The notes under the pieces were generated by a model, which was not told the DNA's origin, did no database searches, and saw nothing but the letters and a program-made list of their open reading frames with translations. A stretch of DNA of 64,000 nucleotides from Runella slithyformis DSM 19594 (GTDB lineage: Bacteria; Bacteroidota; Bacteroidia; Cytophagales; Spirosomataceae): the NCBI RefSeq assembly GCF_000218895.1, contig NC_015703.1, positions 1,115,501 to 1,179,500 of the forward strand. The letters are read 5' to 3'. The first letter of the stretch is position 1. Each line of letters begins with the position of its first letter. The translations under genes were made by a program, and so were the position numbers. Shown one piece after another: positions 43,701 to 52,253 of the stretch.

Positions 43701-44259
43701 GGACGCGAAAGCAAAACAATACATTGCCTTTGCCGTCGATGGGGCAAAACGAATGCGGCAGATCATTTTAGACCTGCTGGATTTTTCCAGAGTGGGAAAA
43801 ACCGTAAACACCATTGAAGATGTATCCATTAAGGCCCTTACTGATGAAGTTTGCCAACTGCAAAGTACACTTATTGAAGAAAGCAAGGCCGTTTTTCACT
43901 GTCATCATCTCCCAACCATACGCACCTACCGAGCGCCTTTATTTCAGGTATTTCAAAACCTGATCGGCAATGCCCTAAAATACCGAAAAGAAGGCATTCC
44001 GCCTGAAATAGTAATCCAAGCTACCGAAAACCCGGCGGAGTGGCTGTTTAGTATCCGGGACAATGGCATAGGTATCAGGGAGGAGTATTTCGAAAAAATA
44101 TTCGTCATTTTTCAACGGCTTCACAACAAAGAGAAATACAGCGGAACGGGAATAGGGCTGTCGATTGTGAAAAAAATCATTGAAAACCTGGGGGGCCGGA
44201 TTTGGTTGGAATCTGAACCCGACCGGGGAAGTACTTTCTATTTTACCATACCAAAATAA
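40738..44259 (+). CDS. Multi-PAS/GAF histidine kinase (phytochrome-type transmitter)
   Basis: The 1173-residue soluble protein has about six PAS-type domains (about 5-120, 157-275, 455-570, 575-695, 700-800, 805-930), one GAF (about 290-445), a HisKA domain with phospho-acceptor H964 (VASHDLQEPLRM) and an ATPase domain with N box GNALKYRKEG, DNGIGIREEYFEK and GTGIGLSIVKKI. No membrane segment is seen. The second PAS looks LOV-like, but the Cys position in GKTPRILQG (206-214) is Pro209, so LOV photochemistry is unlikely. The transmitter resembles Cph1-type kinases, and a Rcp1-like receiver follows 6 bp later. Confidence 0.93.
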   Translation: MIMIENGLQKIINRFLETLCTTDAEGRFLTISTAAAHLWGYTPHELLGMSYCEVMYADDKEVGEQKLAEIKSQTQTITFTNRCIHKNGWLIYIIWSGFWDNDEQRFYLTVKEAEQQRPEEFAPYQKELNTLFSPERNNKQPDTNTKSAERKAEYHHLKLLESVITNTTDAVIITEAEPIDDVGPRILYVNAAFTHMTGYTREDVLGKTPRILQGPKTDRRELDRMRHALETWQPCEITVINYKKTGEEFWIHMAVNPVADENGWYTHWVSIERDVTQQKNEELRKRLLVEISQLFNRNETLIPTLQTVLEHLAAFAGFNLAEAWLISSDQKQINLIATYSKDEAARKFYKESENIKSFPFGNGLPGTVWKNHKVELWGQLHSKDDFIRKTAAEISGTTAVMGIPLTHNEKVLGVLVFGTCQPAAQLTYFEELFKELEFFLGTELRRKLIEDELNHIFNSTPGIICLSSFDGYFKRMSPAACRLLEYSEEELLAQPFLHFIHPDDYHKTTHEVAHLQQGQTTFHFENRFITKTGKVKWLAWTATKSAEEDLMFGIAKDITEQKNLQLLLDTASELAKIGSWELDLIHHSIYWSKVVRDIHETGKDFIPDFINGLHFYREDVRETVLKIIRECIKNRTPFDFEMPIITAKGNERWIRTIGQGEYKDEKCVRLYGSFQDIHLRKMAELELQQAYAEKNSILESIQDGFLTVNKEWAVTYWNRKAETILGTNREGIIGQKLWDTNKVFITPELYAHLHKAADTGAASSFETYFPELENWFEISIYPSETGLSAYFKDISNRKKAEEEFRQSNERFQKVTAATQDAIWDWDIENDSLYWGEGFKTLFGYSIESSDPTLHSWRDRIHPEDLEEITQALANLFADPSINKCQQEYRYRKATGEYAFVIDRYAIIRNKDGKPIRMIGAMTDITYRKEAEEALKRLNETLNVRAKELALSNAELEQFAYVASHDLQEPLRMVTGFLTQLDKKYGDSLDAKAKQYIAFAVDGAKRMRQIILDLLDFSRVGKTVNTIEDVSIKALTDEVCQLQSTLIEESKAVFHCHHLPTIRTYRAPLFQVFQNLIGNALKYRKEGIPPEIVIQATENPAEWLFSIRDNGIGIREEYFEKIFVIFQRLHNKEKYSGTGIGLSIVKKIIENLGGRIWLESEPDRGSTFYFTIPK

Positions 44260-44265
44260 CACATC

Positions 44266-44691
44266 ATGAAATACATACACGTTCTGTTGGCAGAAGATAA
44301 TGAGGGTGATATCCTGCTGACCACCGAAGCTCTTGAAGAACATAACATGATCAATACCATCAGCGTAGTAAAAAATGGACAGGAAGCCCTCGATTTTGTC
44401 TTTCAAAAAGGGGCCTACCGGCATGTCAAGTTGCCGGACCTGATCCTTTTGGATATAAATCTGCCCTTAAAAAGCGGCCATGAAGTACTGCAGGTCATCA
44501 AATATGACCCTGTTGTAAAGCACATCCCGGTCATTGTGCTCTCTACTTCTTCGTCTGAAAAGGATATAAAAACAGCCTATGCTCATTATGCCAATTGCTA
44601 TATTACCAAACCCGTCGATATAAACCAATTTATGGATGCCATTACCTGTATTGAACACTTTTGGCTGGACGTTGTAAGCTTATCCAAATAG
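44266..44691 (+). CDS. Rcp1-like single-domain response regulator
   Basis: The 141-residue protein is a lone receiver: LLAEDNEGDILLTTEAL carries the acidic pocket, D63 in LILLDINLPLKSG is the phospho-acceptor, and VLSTSSSEKDIKTAY with CYITKPVD holds the Thr/Ser and Lys. The sequence after D63 (LPLKSGHEVL) is typical of cyanobacterial Rcp1, partner of Cph1. It starts 6 bp after the kinase stop, so it is the probable direct partner. It has no output domain and would relay phosphate or act by protein contact. Confidence 0.93.
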   Translation: MKYIHVLLAEDNEGDILLTTEALEEHNMINTISVVKNGQEALDFVFQKGAYRHVKLPDLILLDINLPLKSGHEVLQVIKYDPVVKHIPVIVLSTSSSEKDIKTAYAHYANCYITKPVDINQFMDAITCIEHFWLDVVSLSK

Positions 44692-44698
44692 AAACAGT

Positions 44699-45718
44699 AT
44701 GCAAAAAGATGCTAAAGCATATCATATAATGGTGGTAGAAGATAATCCCGGCGATTATCTGTTGCTGGAAGATTACCTGAATGAACTTTTTATTGTCCCA
44801 ACCCTGATCAAAGCCGAAAGCTTTAAAGAAACTCATGAAATTTTAACAAACAGTAAGGAGGTCATCGACGTGATCCTGCTGGATTTGTCCTTACATGACC
44901 GACAGGGGGAGGCATTGATACACGATGTAAAGGCCGTCTCAGGAAATACTCCGCTTATTATTCTTACCGGCTATTCTGACGAAAATTTTGCCATCAATTC
45001 GTTGTCAATCGGGGCAACCGATTACCTGCTTAAAGATGAACTCACCCCCACAACCCTCTACAAAAGTATTGTTTACAGCATTGAGCGAAACAGAATCCTG
45101 AGGAATTTAAAATATTCAGAACAACGCTACGCTGATCTTTTCCATTTCAGCCCCCAACCGATGTGGGTTTTTGATGTGGAAACCTTAAGATTTTTGGATG
45201 TCAATGAAGCGGCTATCTTATCTTATGGCTATTCGTATGAGGAGTTTCTTTCCATGACCATACGCGATATACGGCCTAAAGAGGATGTGCCTCTACTCCA
45301 ACAGGCACTGATACAGCTGCAAAATGGGGGATTCTTTCGAGGAGAGTTCAGGCACAAAAAAAAGAACGGTGAGATCATTTATGTCGATCTGCGCAGCAGC
45401 AACATTATTTATAATGGCCGAGCGGCCAATATCATCCTGTCCAACGACGTCACCGCCAATAAAATATACTTAACCGCCATTGAACAGCAAAACGACACAC
45501 TGAAAAATATTGCCTGGCTTCAATCGCATGTCGTAAGGGCACCGCTGGCAAGGATGATGGGGTTGGCGCACCTGCTCATTGATGATGAACTACCCGAAGC
45601 CGAATACCGGGAATACCTGAATGAGCTATTAAACTCAGCCAATGAGCTTGATACCATCATCAAAGATATTATTCGTAAAGCACAGGGAATTAATTTTAAT
45701 ATTGACAAAAATGACTAA
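44699..45718 (+). CDS. Receiver-PAS-DHp protein lacking an ATPase domain
   Basis: The 339-residue protein has a receiver (1-125, D62 in VILLDLSLHDRQG), a PAS domain (about 140-255) and then a helical hairpin with QSHVVRAPLARMMGLAHLLID, in which H277 is in the position of a HisKA phospho-acceptor. Kinases with this sequence continue into an HATPase domain, but here the protein ends at KND about 60 residues later. It may therefore accept phosphate from another kinase as a phosphotransfer module, or be a truncated kinase. It is 7 bp after the Rcp1-like gene and overlaps the next receiver gene. Confidence 0.85.
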   Translation: MQKDAKAYHIMVVEDNPGDYLLLEDYLNELFIVPTLIKAESFKETHEILTNSKEVIDVILLDLSLHDRQGEALIHDVKAVSGNTPLIILTGYSDENFAINSLSIGATDYLLKDELTPTTLYKSIVYSIERNRILRNLKYSEQRYADLFHFSPQPMWVFDVETLRFLDVNEAAILSYGYSYEEFLSMTIRDIRPKEDVPLLQQALIQLQNGGFFRGEFRHKKKNGEIIYVDLRSSNIIYNGRAANIILSNDVTANKIYLTAIEQQNDTLKNIAWLQSHVVRAPLARMMGLAHLLIDDELPEAEYREYLNELLNSANELDTIIKDIIRKAQGINFNIDKND

Positions 45719-46121
45719 TGAACTACTTCTCATAGATGATGACAAATTTTTCATCATGATGGCAAAAAAGATGGTGGCGAAATGCGCCCTCCACCCGTCT
45801 CCGCTTACCTTCGAAAACGGGCGCTTAGCCTTGGACCACCTGAAAGAAGTATACAACACTGAAAACGTTTTTATCCTGCTGCTGGACATTAATATGCCGA
45901 TCATGGATGGTTGGGGACTTTTGGAAGGATTGAAGGCATTTGCTTCTCCCGAAAATACCTTTGTCGTGATGGTCACCTCCTCCACGGATGAAGCCGACAT
46001 CAAAAAAGCGCATCAAAGCCCGTTTGTCGTCGACTATTTAACCAAGCCGCTTATGAGCCACACCCTGAATCGTCTGAGAGATATACCCGCATTGCACCCT
46101 TTTTTTCTTCCGAAAAATTGA
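45711..46121 (+). CDS. Single-domain response regulator
   Basis: The start at 45711 (MTNELLLIDDDKFF) overlaps the previous stop by 8 bp; a longer upstream frame is not needed. The 136-residue protein is a receiver with acidic residues D9-D11, phospho-acceptor D59 in LLLDINMPIMDGWG, and VMVTSSTDEADI with TKPL for the Ser/Thr and Lys. This variant, with a long helix before D59, is common in Bacteroidota phosphorelays. It probably takes phosphate from H277 of the preceding protein or from the hybrid kinase. Confidence 0.92.
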   Translation: MTNELLLIDDDKFFIMMAKKMVAKCALHPSPLTFENGRLALDHLKEVYNTENVFILLLDINMPIMDGWGLLEGLKAFASPENTFVVMVTSSTDEADIKKAHQSPFVVDYLTKPLMSHTLNRLRDIPALHPFFLPKN

Positions 46122-46143
46122 CGCCTGTTGACGGGCAAAAGAA

Positions 46144-47163
46144 CTACAGCGAACCCCGGCGAATCAGCCCAAAAGGATTTTTGATTCGGGCAGTGCTTCC
46201 CTCCAGGATCAGCATAGCGGCCGAGCGGCCCATTTCTTCGTGGTCGGTAGAAATAACTGTAATGCCATCGGCCAGCACTTCCTTGAGCGGCGTATCATTG
46301 AAGGCCATAACGCCTACGTCTTTGCCTAATTCCAGGCCCTGCACTTTTGCTTTTTTGACCAATTCGGCCAAATCCGAATCTTCCAATACCGCATAAGCAC
46401 GGCCCTTGAGGTCATTTTCGGAAGAGGCACTTTCGATGGTTCTTCCTTTTTTATGAAAATGGGCACAAAAATTCCGAAACCCACGCACGATCTCCGGCGG
46501 ATACTTCACATCTTTTGGAAACACGAGCACGAGTTCGTCGTATTTGTCAAGCAGATCCTGCCCGGATTCCAGTGCTCCGTAAAGATCATTGGTAAAATCC
46601 TGAAAGATACTGGAATGCGCTTCCGTCAATTCAGGAATCTCTTTATCAAGCAATACCAGTTCATTGGCGGGAATCTGACGCAAAGTATCAATCACCGACG
46701 CAATAGTAACATCGTTGTAAAAATGGGGCATAATGACGTACGAATGATACTGCCCCAAACTCTCCTTGATAATATCCCTGAAAATGCGCAAACTGCCGTG
46801 GTGGATATGCAGCGTAACGGTAGCGCGCTCGCCCAACGTAGCGACAAAAGACTCATAAATGGCTTTTTTGTACGCACTCAACTTATTCATGACCAACAAC
46901 ACCCGAATCTGTTTGGGCTTTTCGTTGAGAATATAGTAGCCCTTGCCCCGCACCGAATCAATAATGCCCAAGGCTTTGAGTTCTTTATAGGCTTTTTCGA
47001 CAGTATCACGGGCTAAGTAATACTCTTCACTCAATTCATTAATTGAGGGCAATTGTTGGTGACGCTTTAAAGAACCCCTTTCAACTCCGTCGATGACTGA
47101 CTTAACAATCTGCTTATACTTAGGGGTTTTAGCGTCGTGATTTAAGTGAAGGGAAAAAGACAT
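46144..47163 (-). CDS. GntR-type regulator with LacI-like sugar-binding domain
   Basis: The 339-residue protein has an N-terminal GntR winged helix (about 12-80): YKQIVKSVIDGVERG, QQLPSINELSEEYYLARDTVEKAYKELKALGII and GKGYYIL. The rest looks like a periplasmic-binding-protein-type effector domain, with VGVMAFNDTPLKEVLADGIT, as in Bacteroidota GntR/LacI chimeras that respond to sugars. No sugar-use operon adjoins it in the window, so the target is unknown. It converges with the phosphorelay cluster. Confidence 0.87.
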   Translation of the reverse strand: MSFSLHLNHDAKTPKYKQIVKSVIDGVERGSLKRHQQLPSINELSEEYYLARDTVEKAYKELKALGIIDSVRGKGYYILNEKPKQIRVLLVMNKLSAYKKAIYESFVATLGERATVTLHIHHGSLRIFRDIIKESLGQYHSYVIMPHFYNDVTIASVIDTLRQIPANELVLLDKEIPELTEAHSSIFQDFTNDLYGALESGQDLLDKYDELVLVFPKDVKYPPEIVRGFRNFCAHFHKKGRTIESASSENDLKGRAYAVLEDSDLAELVKKAKVQGLELGKDVGVMAFNDTPLKEVLADGITVISTDHEEMGRSAAMLILEGSTARIKNPFGLIRRGSL

Positions 47164-47184
47164 ACGCCGGTACTTTTTTCAAAT

Positions 47185-47991
47185 TTAGCCTTTTTGTGCT
47201 TTCTTCAGCTTCTTTTGCTGCTGTTTTTTCTTGATTTCTTTCAGCGGATTTTTATGCAACTCCACCTTTTGGCCCAATAATTCACGAATAACGACTGAGG
47301 CACAAACACTTCCGAAGGTAGCCGGAATGTACGAGATCGTGCCGTAGGCCGACCGTTTAAAGTTATTCCCGTCGGTCAGCATGAGCGAATCTTTCTGTAC
47401 TTTCTCCGTCGAGAATACCGCTTTTATGCCAGATACGATCCCGTATCTTTTGAGCCGCTTGCGCACATAATGCGCCAACATGCACTCATACGTATCAAAC
47501 AGATCAGCTACTTTAAGCCGGGTCGGGTCGTATTTGCCGCCCGCGCCCATGGAGCTGATCAACGGATAGTTGTAATCCAGTGACGTTGACAAAAGGGTCA
47601 GTTTGGGCGTAATGCTGTCGATGCAGTCCATGACATAATCGTACGGCCCCGCTTCCATGATCTCGCGTACTTTTGCGGGCGTCAAAAACTCTTTCACCAC
47701 CCGCAGCTTCAGTTCGGGATTAATCGCCAGCAGGCGCTCGGCCATGAGTTCGGCTTTGGACTGTCCGTGCGTAGTGGCAAGGGCGGGCAACTGACGATTT
47801 CGATTGGACGGGTCTACCACGTCACCATCCACGATGGTCATGGCACCCACGCCCGAGCGGGCAATAAACTCGGCGGCAAATGAACCTACGCCGCCCAATC
47901 CCACTACCAGCACGTGGGCCTTTTGAAGTTGGTTCAATCCTTCATCGCCCACCAACAGGTGCGTGCGCGAAAGCCATGACAGATCAGCCAT
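47185..47991 (-). CDS. tcdA: tRNA threonylcarbamoyladenosine dehydratase-like (TcdA/ThiF family)
   Basis: The 268-residue protein has an E1-like adenylating fold: VLVVGLGGVGSFAAEFIARSGVG (GxGxxG), DGDVVDPSNRNRQLPA with the metal and ATP residues, and DYVMDCIDSITPKL. STSLDYNYPLISSMGAGGKYDPTRL is characteristic of TcdA (CsdL), which cyclises t6A at tRNA position 37. The basic Lys-rich C-terminus (KKKQQQKKLKKAQKG) suits RNA binding. A general ThiF/MoeB-like role is the alternative. It lies 21 bp upstream of the GntR-type gene on the same strand. Confidence 0.85.
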   Translation of the reverse strand: MADLSWLSRTHLLVGDEGLNQLQKAHVLVVGLGGVGSFAAEFIARSGVGAMTIVDGDVVDPSNRNRQLPALATTHGQSKAELMAERLLAINPELKLRVVKEFLTPAKVREIMEAGPYDYVMDCIDSITPKLTLLSTSLDYNYPLISSMGAGGKYDPTRLKVADLFDTYECMLAHYVRKRLKRYGIVSGIKAVFSTEKVQKDSLMLTDGNNFKRSAYGTISYIPATFGSVCASVVIRELLGQKVELHKNPLKEIKKKQQQKKLKKAQKG

Positions 47992-48074
47992 TGTAAATCA
48001 GTGTAAAGAGTCGTATGTAAAGGGTTATGTATAACGGGTCAAACGGGAAGTGTTCATAAAAAAACGTCCCTGCT

Positions 48075-48740
48075 TCACCGGTTAAATACAGCGGCAAAGT
48101 TAGTCCAAATTTGGGTTTTTAACGCATCGACCGATATTTCCAGCGTGGCCGCCGCCGCTTCGTATATTTTTTCGATGGGCGTATCGTGATCGTCGTTTTC
48201 TAAGAAAAACCGGGTGAGAGGAAGGCATTTCACCACTTTTGCCGCGTTGGACTCAGGCCTGAGCAAGGGTGTTCCCAGGGAAAAGTAAAAATCATGCGCC
48301 ATTAATTGCTGCGCGGTTTCCGGGTTATTATTAAAACCGTGAATAATGAGCAGAACGGTAGGTTTGGCCTTTTTCTTCCATTGCAATAATTCGTTAAAAG
48401 CCCGTACACAGTGAATAATGACCGGCTTTCGGAGTCTTTGTGCGAGTTGTACCTGAGCATCAAAAATTTCCAGTTGGGCAGCTAACGGAAGGGCGATGCC
48501 GCGGTCAAGGCCGCACTCACCAAGGGCGATCACGTTGGTATCAACGGCCATTTGCTCAACCGCCCCCAACTGTTGTTGCCAATGCTGTGCCTCAGCGTAC
48601 CAAGGGTGAATTCCTGCCGAAAACCACTGCCCTTTTACTTCGTCAAATCGGCCGATGTCCTGAATGAGCAGGTTATAAATGCTCTTTTCGTCGGTATTCG
48701 GCGGAAAATTATGCGTATGAAAATTGAGAAATTGTGTCAA
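48075..48740 (-). CDS. TatD-family metal-dependent hydrolase (divergent)
   Basis: The 221-residue protein keeps the TatD core: FHTHNFP (metal-binding HxH), ALGECGLDRG, PVIIHCVRAFNELL, LIIHGFNNNPE, and ENDDHDTPIEKIYEAAA. It is shorter than the usual about 260 residues, and sequences such as FNLLIQDIGR are family-variant. TatD proteins are DNases or hydrolases of unclear substrates in the cytosol. It diverges from the GNAT gene, with 49 bp between the starts, so regulatory signals overlap. Confidence 0.78.
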   Translation of the reverse strand: MTQFLNFHTHNFPPNTDEKSIYNLLIQDIGRFDEVKGQWFSAGIHPWYAEAQHWQQQLGAVEQMAVDTNVIALGECGLDRGIALPLAAQLEIFDAQVQLAQRLRKPVIIHCVRAFNELLQWKKKAKPTVLLIIHGFNNNPETAQQLMAHDFYFSLGTPLLRPESNAAKVVKCLPLTRFFLENDDHDTPIEKIYEAAAATLEISVDALKTQIWTNFAAVFNR

Positions 48741-48789
48741 CTTTGCGAAAATTTCAGCATCAGATCCAACTTAGTAAACCTCCTCCGCC

Positions 48790-49248
48790 ATGAGCAACGT
48801 TACGTTTCAGTGCCTGCCTTTCGACAGCCTCAGCCTGCGCCGGCTTTATGATGTACTGGCCTTACGAATCGATGTGTTTATTGTGGAGCAAAACTGCCCT
48901 TTTCACGACGCCGACCGTAAGGATTTTGTGGCGCATCATTGCTTAGGCTACGATCAGGACGGCGATCTGGTGGCCTATACACGTCTTTTTGATGTCGACC
49001 TGTCGTTTGAAGGCTATACTTCCATTGGCCGCGTCGCCACTTCCCATAAAGTACGCGGGCAAGGAATCGGCCAACAGCTACTGGCTTTTTCGCTCCAACA
49101 ATGCGAACAGCTCTACGGCCGACAACCCATCAAAATCGGTGCCCAAAAGTACCTTTTGAAGTTTTACGAATCCTTCGGTTTTCAATCCACGGGAGAAGAT
49201 TACCTGGAAGACGGCATTCCTCACACCATTATGATCCGCGAAGTTTAG
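48790..49248 (+). CDS. ElaA-like GNAT N-acetyltransferase
   Basis: The 152-residue protein matches the ElaA/GNAT fold: LYDVLALRIDVFIVEQNCPFHDADRKDF is the ElaA start, and IGRVATSHKVRGQGIGQQLLAF carries the acetyl-CoA loop (R/Q-x-x-G-x-G/A). FYESFGFQSTGEDYLEDGIPHTIMIRE closes the fold. The acceptor is unknown. The stop overlaps the 3' end of the convergent symporter gene by 4 bp. Confidence 0.88.
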   Translation: MSNVTFQCLPFDSLSLRRLYDVLALRIDVFIVEQNCPFHDADRKDFVAHHCLGYDQDGDLVAYTRLFDVDLSFEGYTSIGRVATSHKVRGQGIGQQLLAFSLQQCEQLYGRQPIKIGAQKYLLKFYESFGFQSTGEDYLEDGIPHTIMIREV

Positions 49249-50579
49249 CGCAGATTATCCGTTTTTATATCTTCAAACTGCTCCACGTGTCCGAAAGCGT
49301 AATTCATTTTTTGGCGGTCAAACTCTTTTTCATTATTGGCGATCCAAATCGTCGCTACGCCGTTGCCGATAAAGTTGGTGATGGCGCGGGCTTCTGACAT
49401 AAATCGGTCTACGCCCAGCAACAGCGCCAAACCCTCCACCGGAATCACCTTAATGGCCGACAGCGTACTGGCCAATACGATAAACCCGCTGCCCGTCACT
49501 CCCGCCGCACCTTTGGAGGTGACCATCAGAATACCGATGATGGTTAGAATCTGTCCTATGTCAAGGTGCACGTTGAATACCTGCGCCAGAAAAATCACGG
49601 CCATCGAAAGGTAAATGGTGGTGCCGTCCAGATTGAACGAATACCCCGCAGGGACGACCAGGCCCACCACGGATTTGGAACACCCCATCCGCTCCAGCTT
49701 TTCCATCAATGAAGGCAATCCCGCCTCCGACGACGACGTCCCCAGCACGATCAGCAATTCTTCCCGAATAAAACGCAAAAATTTGAAGATGCTGACCTTG
49801 TAATACCGCAGTATAAAATACAGCACCACAAACACAAACAGCGCCATGGTGATGTACACCGTCAGCATGAGTTTGCCGAGCGGCAAAAGGGTCTTGATCC
49901 CGTACTTACTGATGGTAAAAGCCATGCCGCCAAACGCTCCGATGGGTGCCAAAAGCATCACTTTGTGCAATCCCCAAAAGATCGTTTTTGAGATCGGGGT
50001 CAAAAATTCAATGAATTTATACCGTATCGAACGCCCGCTGATGACAATGCCGGAAACGATAGCCACCACGAGCACCTGAAGCGTCACATTGTCCCAAAAG
50101 AATTTCCACCAACTGAACGTATCGGCACTTTTGGTGTATTTGGAAATATCGCCCCCCTGAATGGCATCCGTAATGACGCCATCACCGGGCCGAATGATAT
50201 TGGCCACGACCACCCCTACCACAAGGGCAATGGTGGTGACGACCTCGAAATACAGTAACGCCTTCGCTCCCACTTTCCCTACTTTTTTGAGGTCGCCCAT
50301 ACTGATGATGCCAATGGTAATGGTCACGAAAATGATGGGATTGATAAAGAGCTTAACAATGCTGATAAAAATACTGCTCAAAAACTCACTGAACGTGGTT
50401 TTAATTTCAAATTCAGAAATCCAGAGGCTGAATTTAATGGGCTTTTCCATAATGGGATGCAACGCCGCCGAAGGGTAATAATGCCCCAGCAATACCCCTA
50501 AAGTAATGGCCGTTAAGACCCAAAAAGTCAAATTGGTGAAGAGTTTGGTTAATCCCGAACGAGGAGTTGTCTGTTGCAT
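49245..50579 (-). CDS. Dicarboxylate/amino acid:cation symporter (DAACS family)
   Basis: The 444-residue protein has about eight transmembrane helices and two hairpins. Family motifs are SSSEAGLPSLMEKLERMG (serine-rich hairpin HP1), PAGYSFNLDGTTIY (TM7, Na+ binding and NxDG), TSKGAAGVTGSGFIVLASTL (hairpin HP2) and LGVDRFMSEARAITNFIGNGVATI (TM8). It takes up C4-dicarboxylates or glutamate with Na+ or H+. The N-terminal long segment before TM1 and the loop after TM3 are slightly longer than in GltP. Confidence 0.94.
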   Translation of the reverse strand: MQQTTPRSGLTKLFTNLTFWVLTAITLGVLLGHYYPSAALHPIMEKPIKFSLWISEFEIKTTFSEFLSSIFISIVKLFINPIIFVTITIGIISMGDLKKVGKVGAKALLYFEVVTTIALVVGVVVANIIRPGDGVITDAIQGGDISKYTKSADTFSWWKFFWDNVTLQVLVVAIVSGIVISGRSIRYKFIEFLTPISKTIFWGLHKVMLLAPIGAFGGMAFTISKYGIKTLLPLGKLMLTVYITMALFVFVVLYFILRYYKVSIFKFLRFIREELLIVLGTSSSEAGLPSLMEKLERMGCSKSVVGLVVPAGYSFNLDGTTIYLSMAVIFLAQVFNVHLDIGQILTIIGILMVTSKGAAGVTGSGFIVLASTLSAIKVIPVEGLALLLGVDRFMSEARAITNFIGNGVATIWIANNEKEFDRQKMNYAFGHVEQFEDIKTDNLR

Positions 50580-50622
50580 TGTCAGTGTTTAGGGCTTATA
50601 TTTGTTTAAAAATGATTAGGCG

Positions 50623-51240
50623 ATGACCATTACTCAAAAAGTACCCCGCCGTAAGCGAAAAGTGGAGAAGATCCCTTCCTATTTAGTTTATGAAACCCTG
50701 AATGGCAAAGTGTTGCCGTATAAAGGGTATAAAGAGGTATTGGCGAAAAAGAAAAAAACGTCTGAAATCATGGGTTGCAGTTCTTTACAGGGGATTCTGG
50801 TTAGTATTATTGTTTGGTTTGTAAACAACCAAATTAATCGAAAAAAATATTTTGTGGCTACCAATGAGATTGGTATCCATATCAGTAAGAACACCAATAT
50901 TTCAAACGATATTGCCATTTTTGAAAAAGAGGGAATTATATTAACTAACCAATACTTTGAAGTTGCCCCCAAAGTAGTTATTGAAATAGATGTTAAAGTT
51001 GACATAGACCCCGACGACCATGAGGAAAATTCCAACTACATCATTGAAAAAGCGCAAAAAATGCTCGACTTCGGTACTGAAAAAATCATCTGGATCCTAA
51101 CCCAAAACAAAACCATTTTTGTCTTCTCAAAAACCGAAACCTGGACCCTTGTGCCTTTCCATACGGATATTCCTGTGCTCGATGACTGCATTCTGAACCT
51201 TGCCCGATTGATGCAGGACGAAGGCATTGACGAATTTTAA
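50623..51240 (+). CDS. Uma2-family (DUF820) putative endonuclease
   Basis: The 205-residue protein resembles Uma2, a PD-(D/E)XK-like family. ISNDIAIFEKEGI holds the Asp, PKVVIEIDVKVDI has the E-x-D/K strand and MLDFGTEKIIWILTQNKTIFVF follows. The N-terminal MTITQKVPRRKRKVEKIPSYLVYE is basic. Most Uma2 copies are orphans of unknown biological role, expanded in cyanobacteria and Bacteroidota. It diverges from the symporter gene, with 43 bp between the starts. Confidence 0.78.
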   Translation: MTITQKVPRRKRKVEKIPSYLVYETLNGKVLPYKGYKEVLAKKKKTSEIMGCSSLQGILVSIIVWFVNNQINRKKYFVATNEIGIHISKNTNISNDIAIFEKEGIILTNQYFEVAPKVVIEIDVKVDIDPDDHEENSNYIIEKAQKMLDFGTEKIIWILTQNKTIFVFSKTETWTLVPFHTDIPVLDDCILNLARLMQDEGIDEF

Positions 51241-51269
51241 AGCTGTCTGTCGGGCCTTGGCTACTTTTT

Positions 51270-52190
51270 TCAAAAATAGCCAATCCATTCCAATATCCAA
51301 ACCAATAGACTGATCGTCACCAGCGACAGCGGAATACCGACACCCACCATTTGAGCGGCCAATGCGGGATTGAGCCGATAGTTGGACGCAATGATGGCAA
51401 TCGTATTCATGGGCCCCAAGGCCGCACCCAATACGCACATCTCGACCACAATGCCTCTTTGTTTCAGCAGTACGGCAAAAAGCAAAAAGATCAGGGCCGG
51501 TGCCAAAATCAGTTTATACCCCAGCCCCCACCCCAACGCGCGCCAATCAATACTCTTATTCCGAAAATCAATCTGCATACCAATCGAAATCAACGCCAAC
51601 AGACTGAAAGGGGCGGCAAGTTTTTTGAGCAGATCCATGGCCATTAAGGGCAAAGAAATACCCGATACATTGATAATTAACGCTATACAGAAAGCCATAA
51701 AAGTTGGAAACCGCAGTACATCCCATAAAAAAGCCCACCTCCCGTTTTGGGCATTGGCATAATAAGAGGCCGTCATAATCCCCGCCGTGCTGCACACCAA
51801 AAAGGACCCCGCCTGACTCATCAGCACGCCTATTTGCATTCCTTTTTCCCCGTACAATAACTCAAAGATCGGAAAACCGACAAACGATACGCTCGGAATA
51901 CCGGCGGTCAGGATAAGTACCGCTTCGCTGTGGCGGTGAAAGGGCACAAACTTTTTTAAGGCCCGAAAAAACAGCAATGATCCCATAAACGAAATCCACG
52001 GCATCAACACCGGCAATACATAGGCAGGGTCAAATTGGGTGGTGGAAGTGTACAGCAGCGTAGCGGCGGGCAGGCATACGTACAGCAACAGGTTATTGAT
52101 GACCAACGGTCCGTTTTTGCTCAATGCAGGGACTTTTTTGAGAAGTATACCCAACATAAGGCAAACGAGCAGAAAGGCGATATTGGTCAT
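51270..52190 (-). CDS. AEC-family transporter (auxin efflux carrier-like permease)
   Basis: The 306-residue membrane protein has the ten-helix layout of the AEC family: LVCLMLGILLKKVPALS, LLLYVCLPAATLLY with its Pro, FVGFPIFELLYGEKGMQIGVLMSQ, and near the end VVEMCVLGAALGPMNTIAIIASNYRLN. Members export dicarboxylates, malonate or other small acids. It is downstream of the TonB receptor gene on the same strand, with a 63-bp gap, so it could be part of that operon. Confidence 0.87.
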   Translation of the reverse strand: MTNIAFLLVCLMLGILLKKVPALSKNGPLVINNLLLYVCLPAATLLYTSTTQFDPAYVLPVLMPWISFMGSLLFFRALKKFVPFHRHSEAVLILTAGIPSVSFVGFPIFELLYGEKGMQIGVLMSQAGSFLVCSTAGIMTASYYANAQNGRWAFLWDVLRFPTFMAFCIALIINVSGISLPLMAMDLLKKLAAPFSLLALISIGMQIDFRNKSIDWRALGWGLGYKLILAPALIFLLFAVLLKQRGIVVEMCVLGAALGPMNTIAIIASNYRLNPALAAQMVGVGIPLSLVTISLLVWILEWIGYF

Positions 52191-52253
52191 GTGAGGATTT
52201 AGCTTTCGGGAAGTCGCTGCAAATAAAACAAACTTCCCGAAAGTTAAGGGAGT

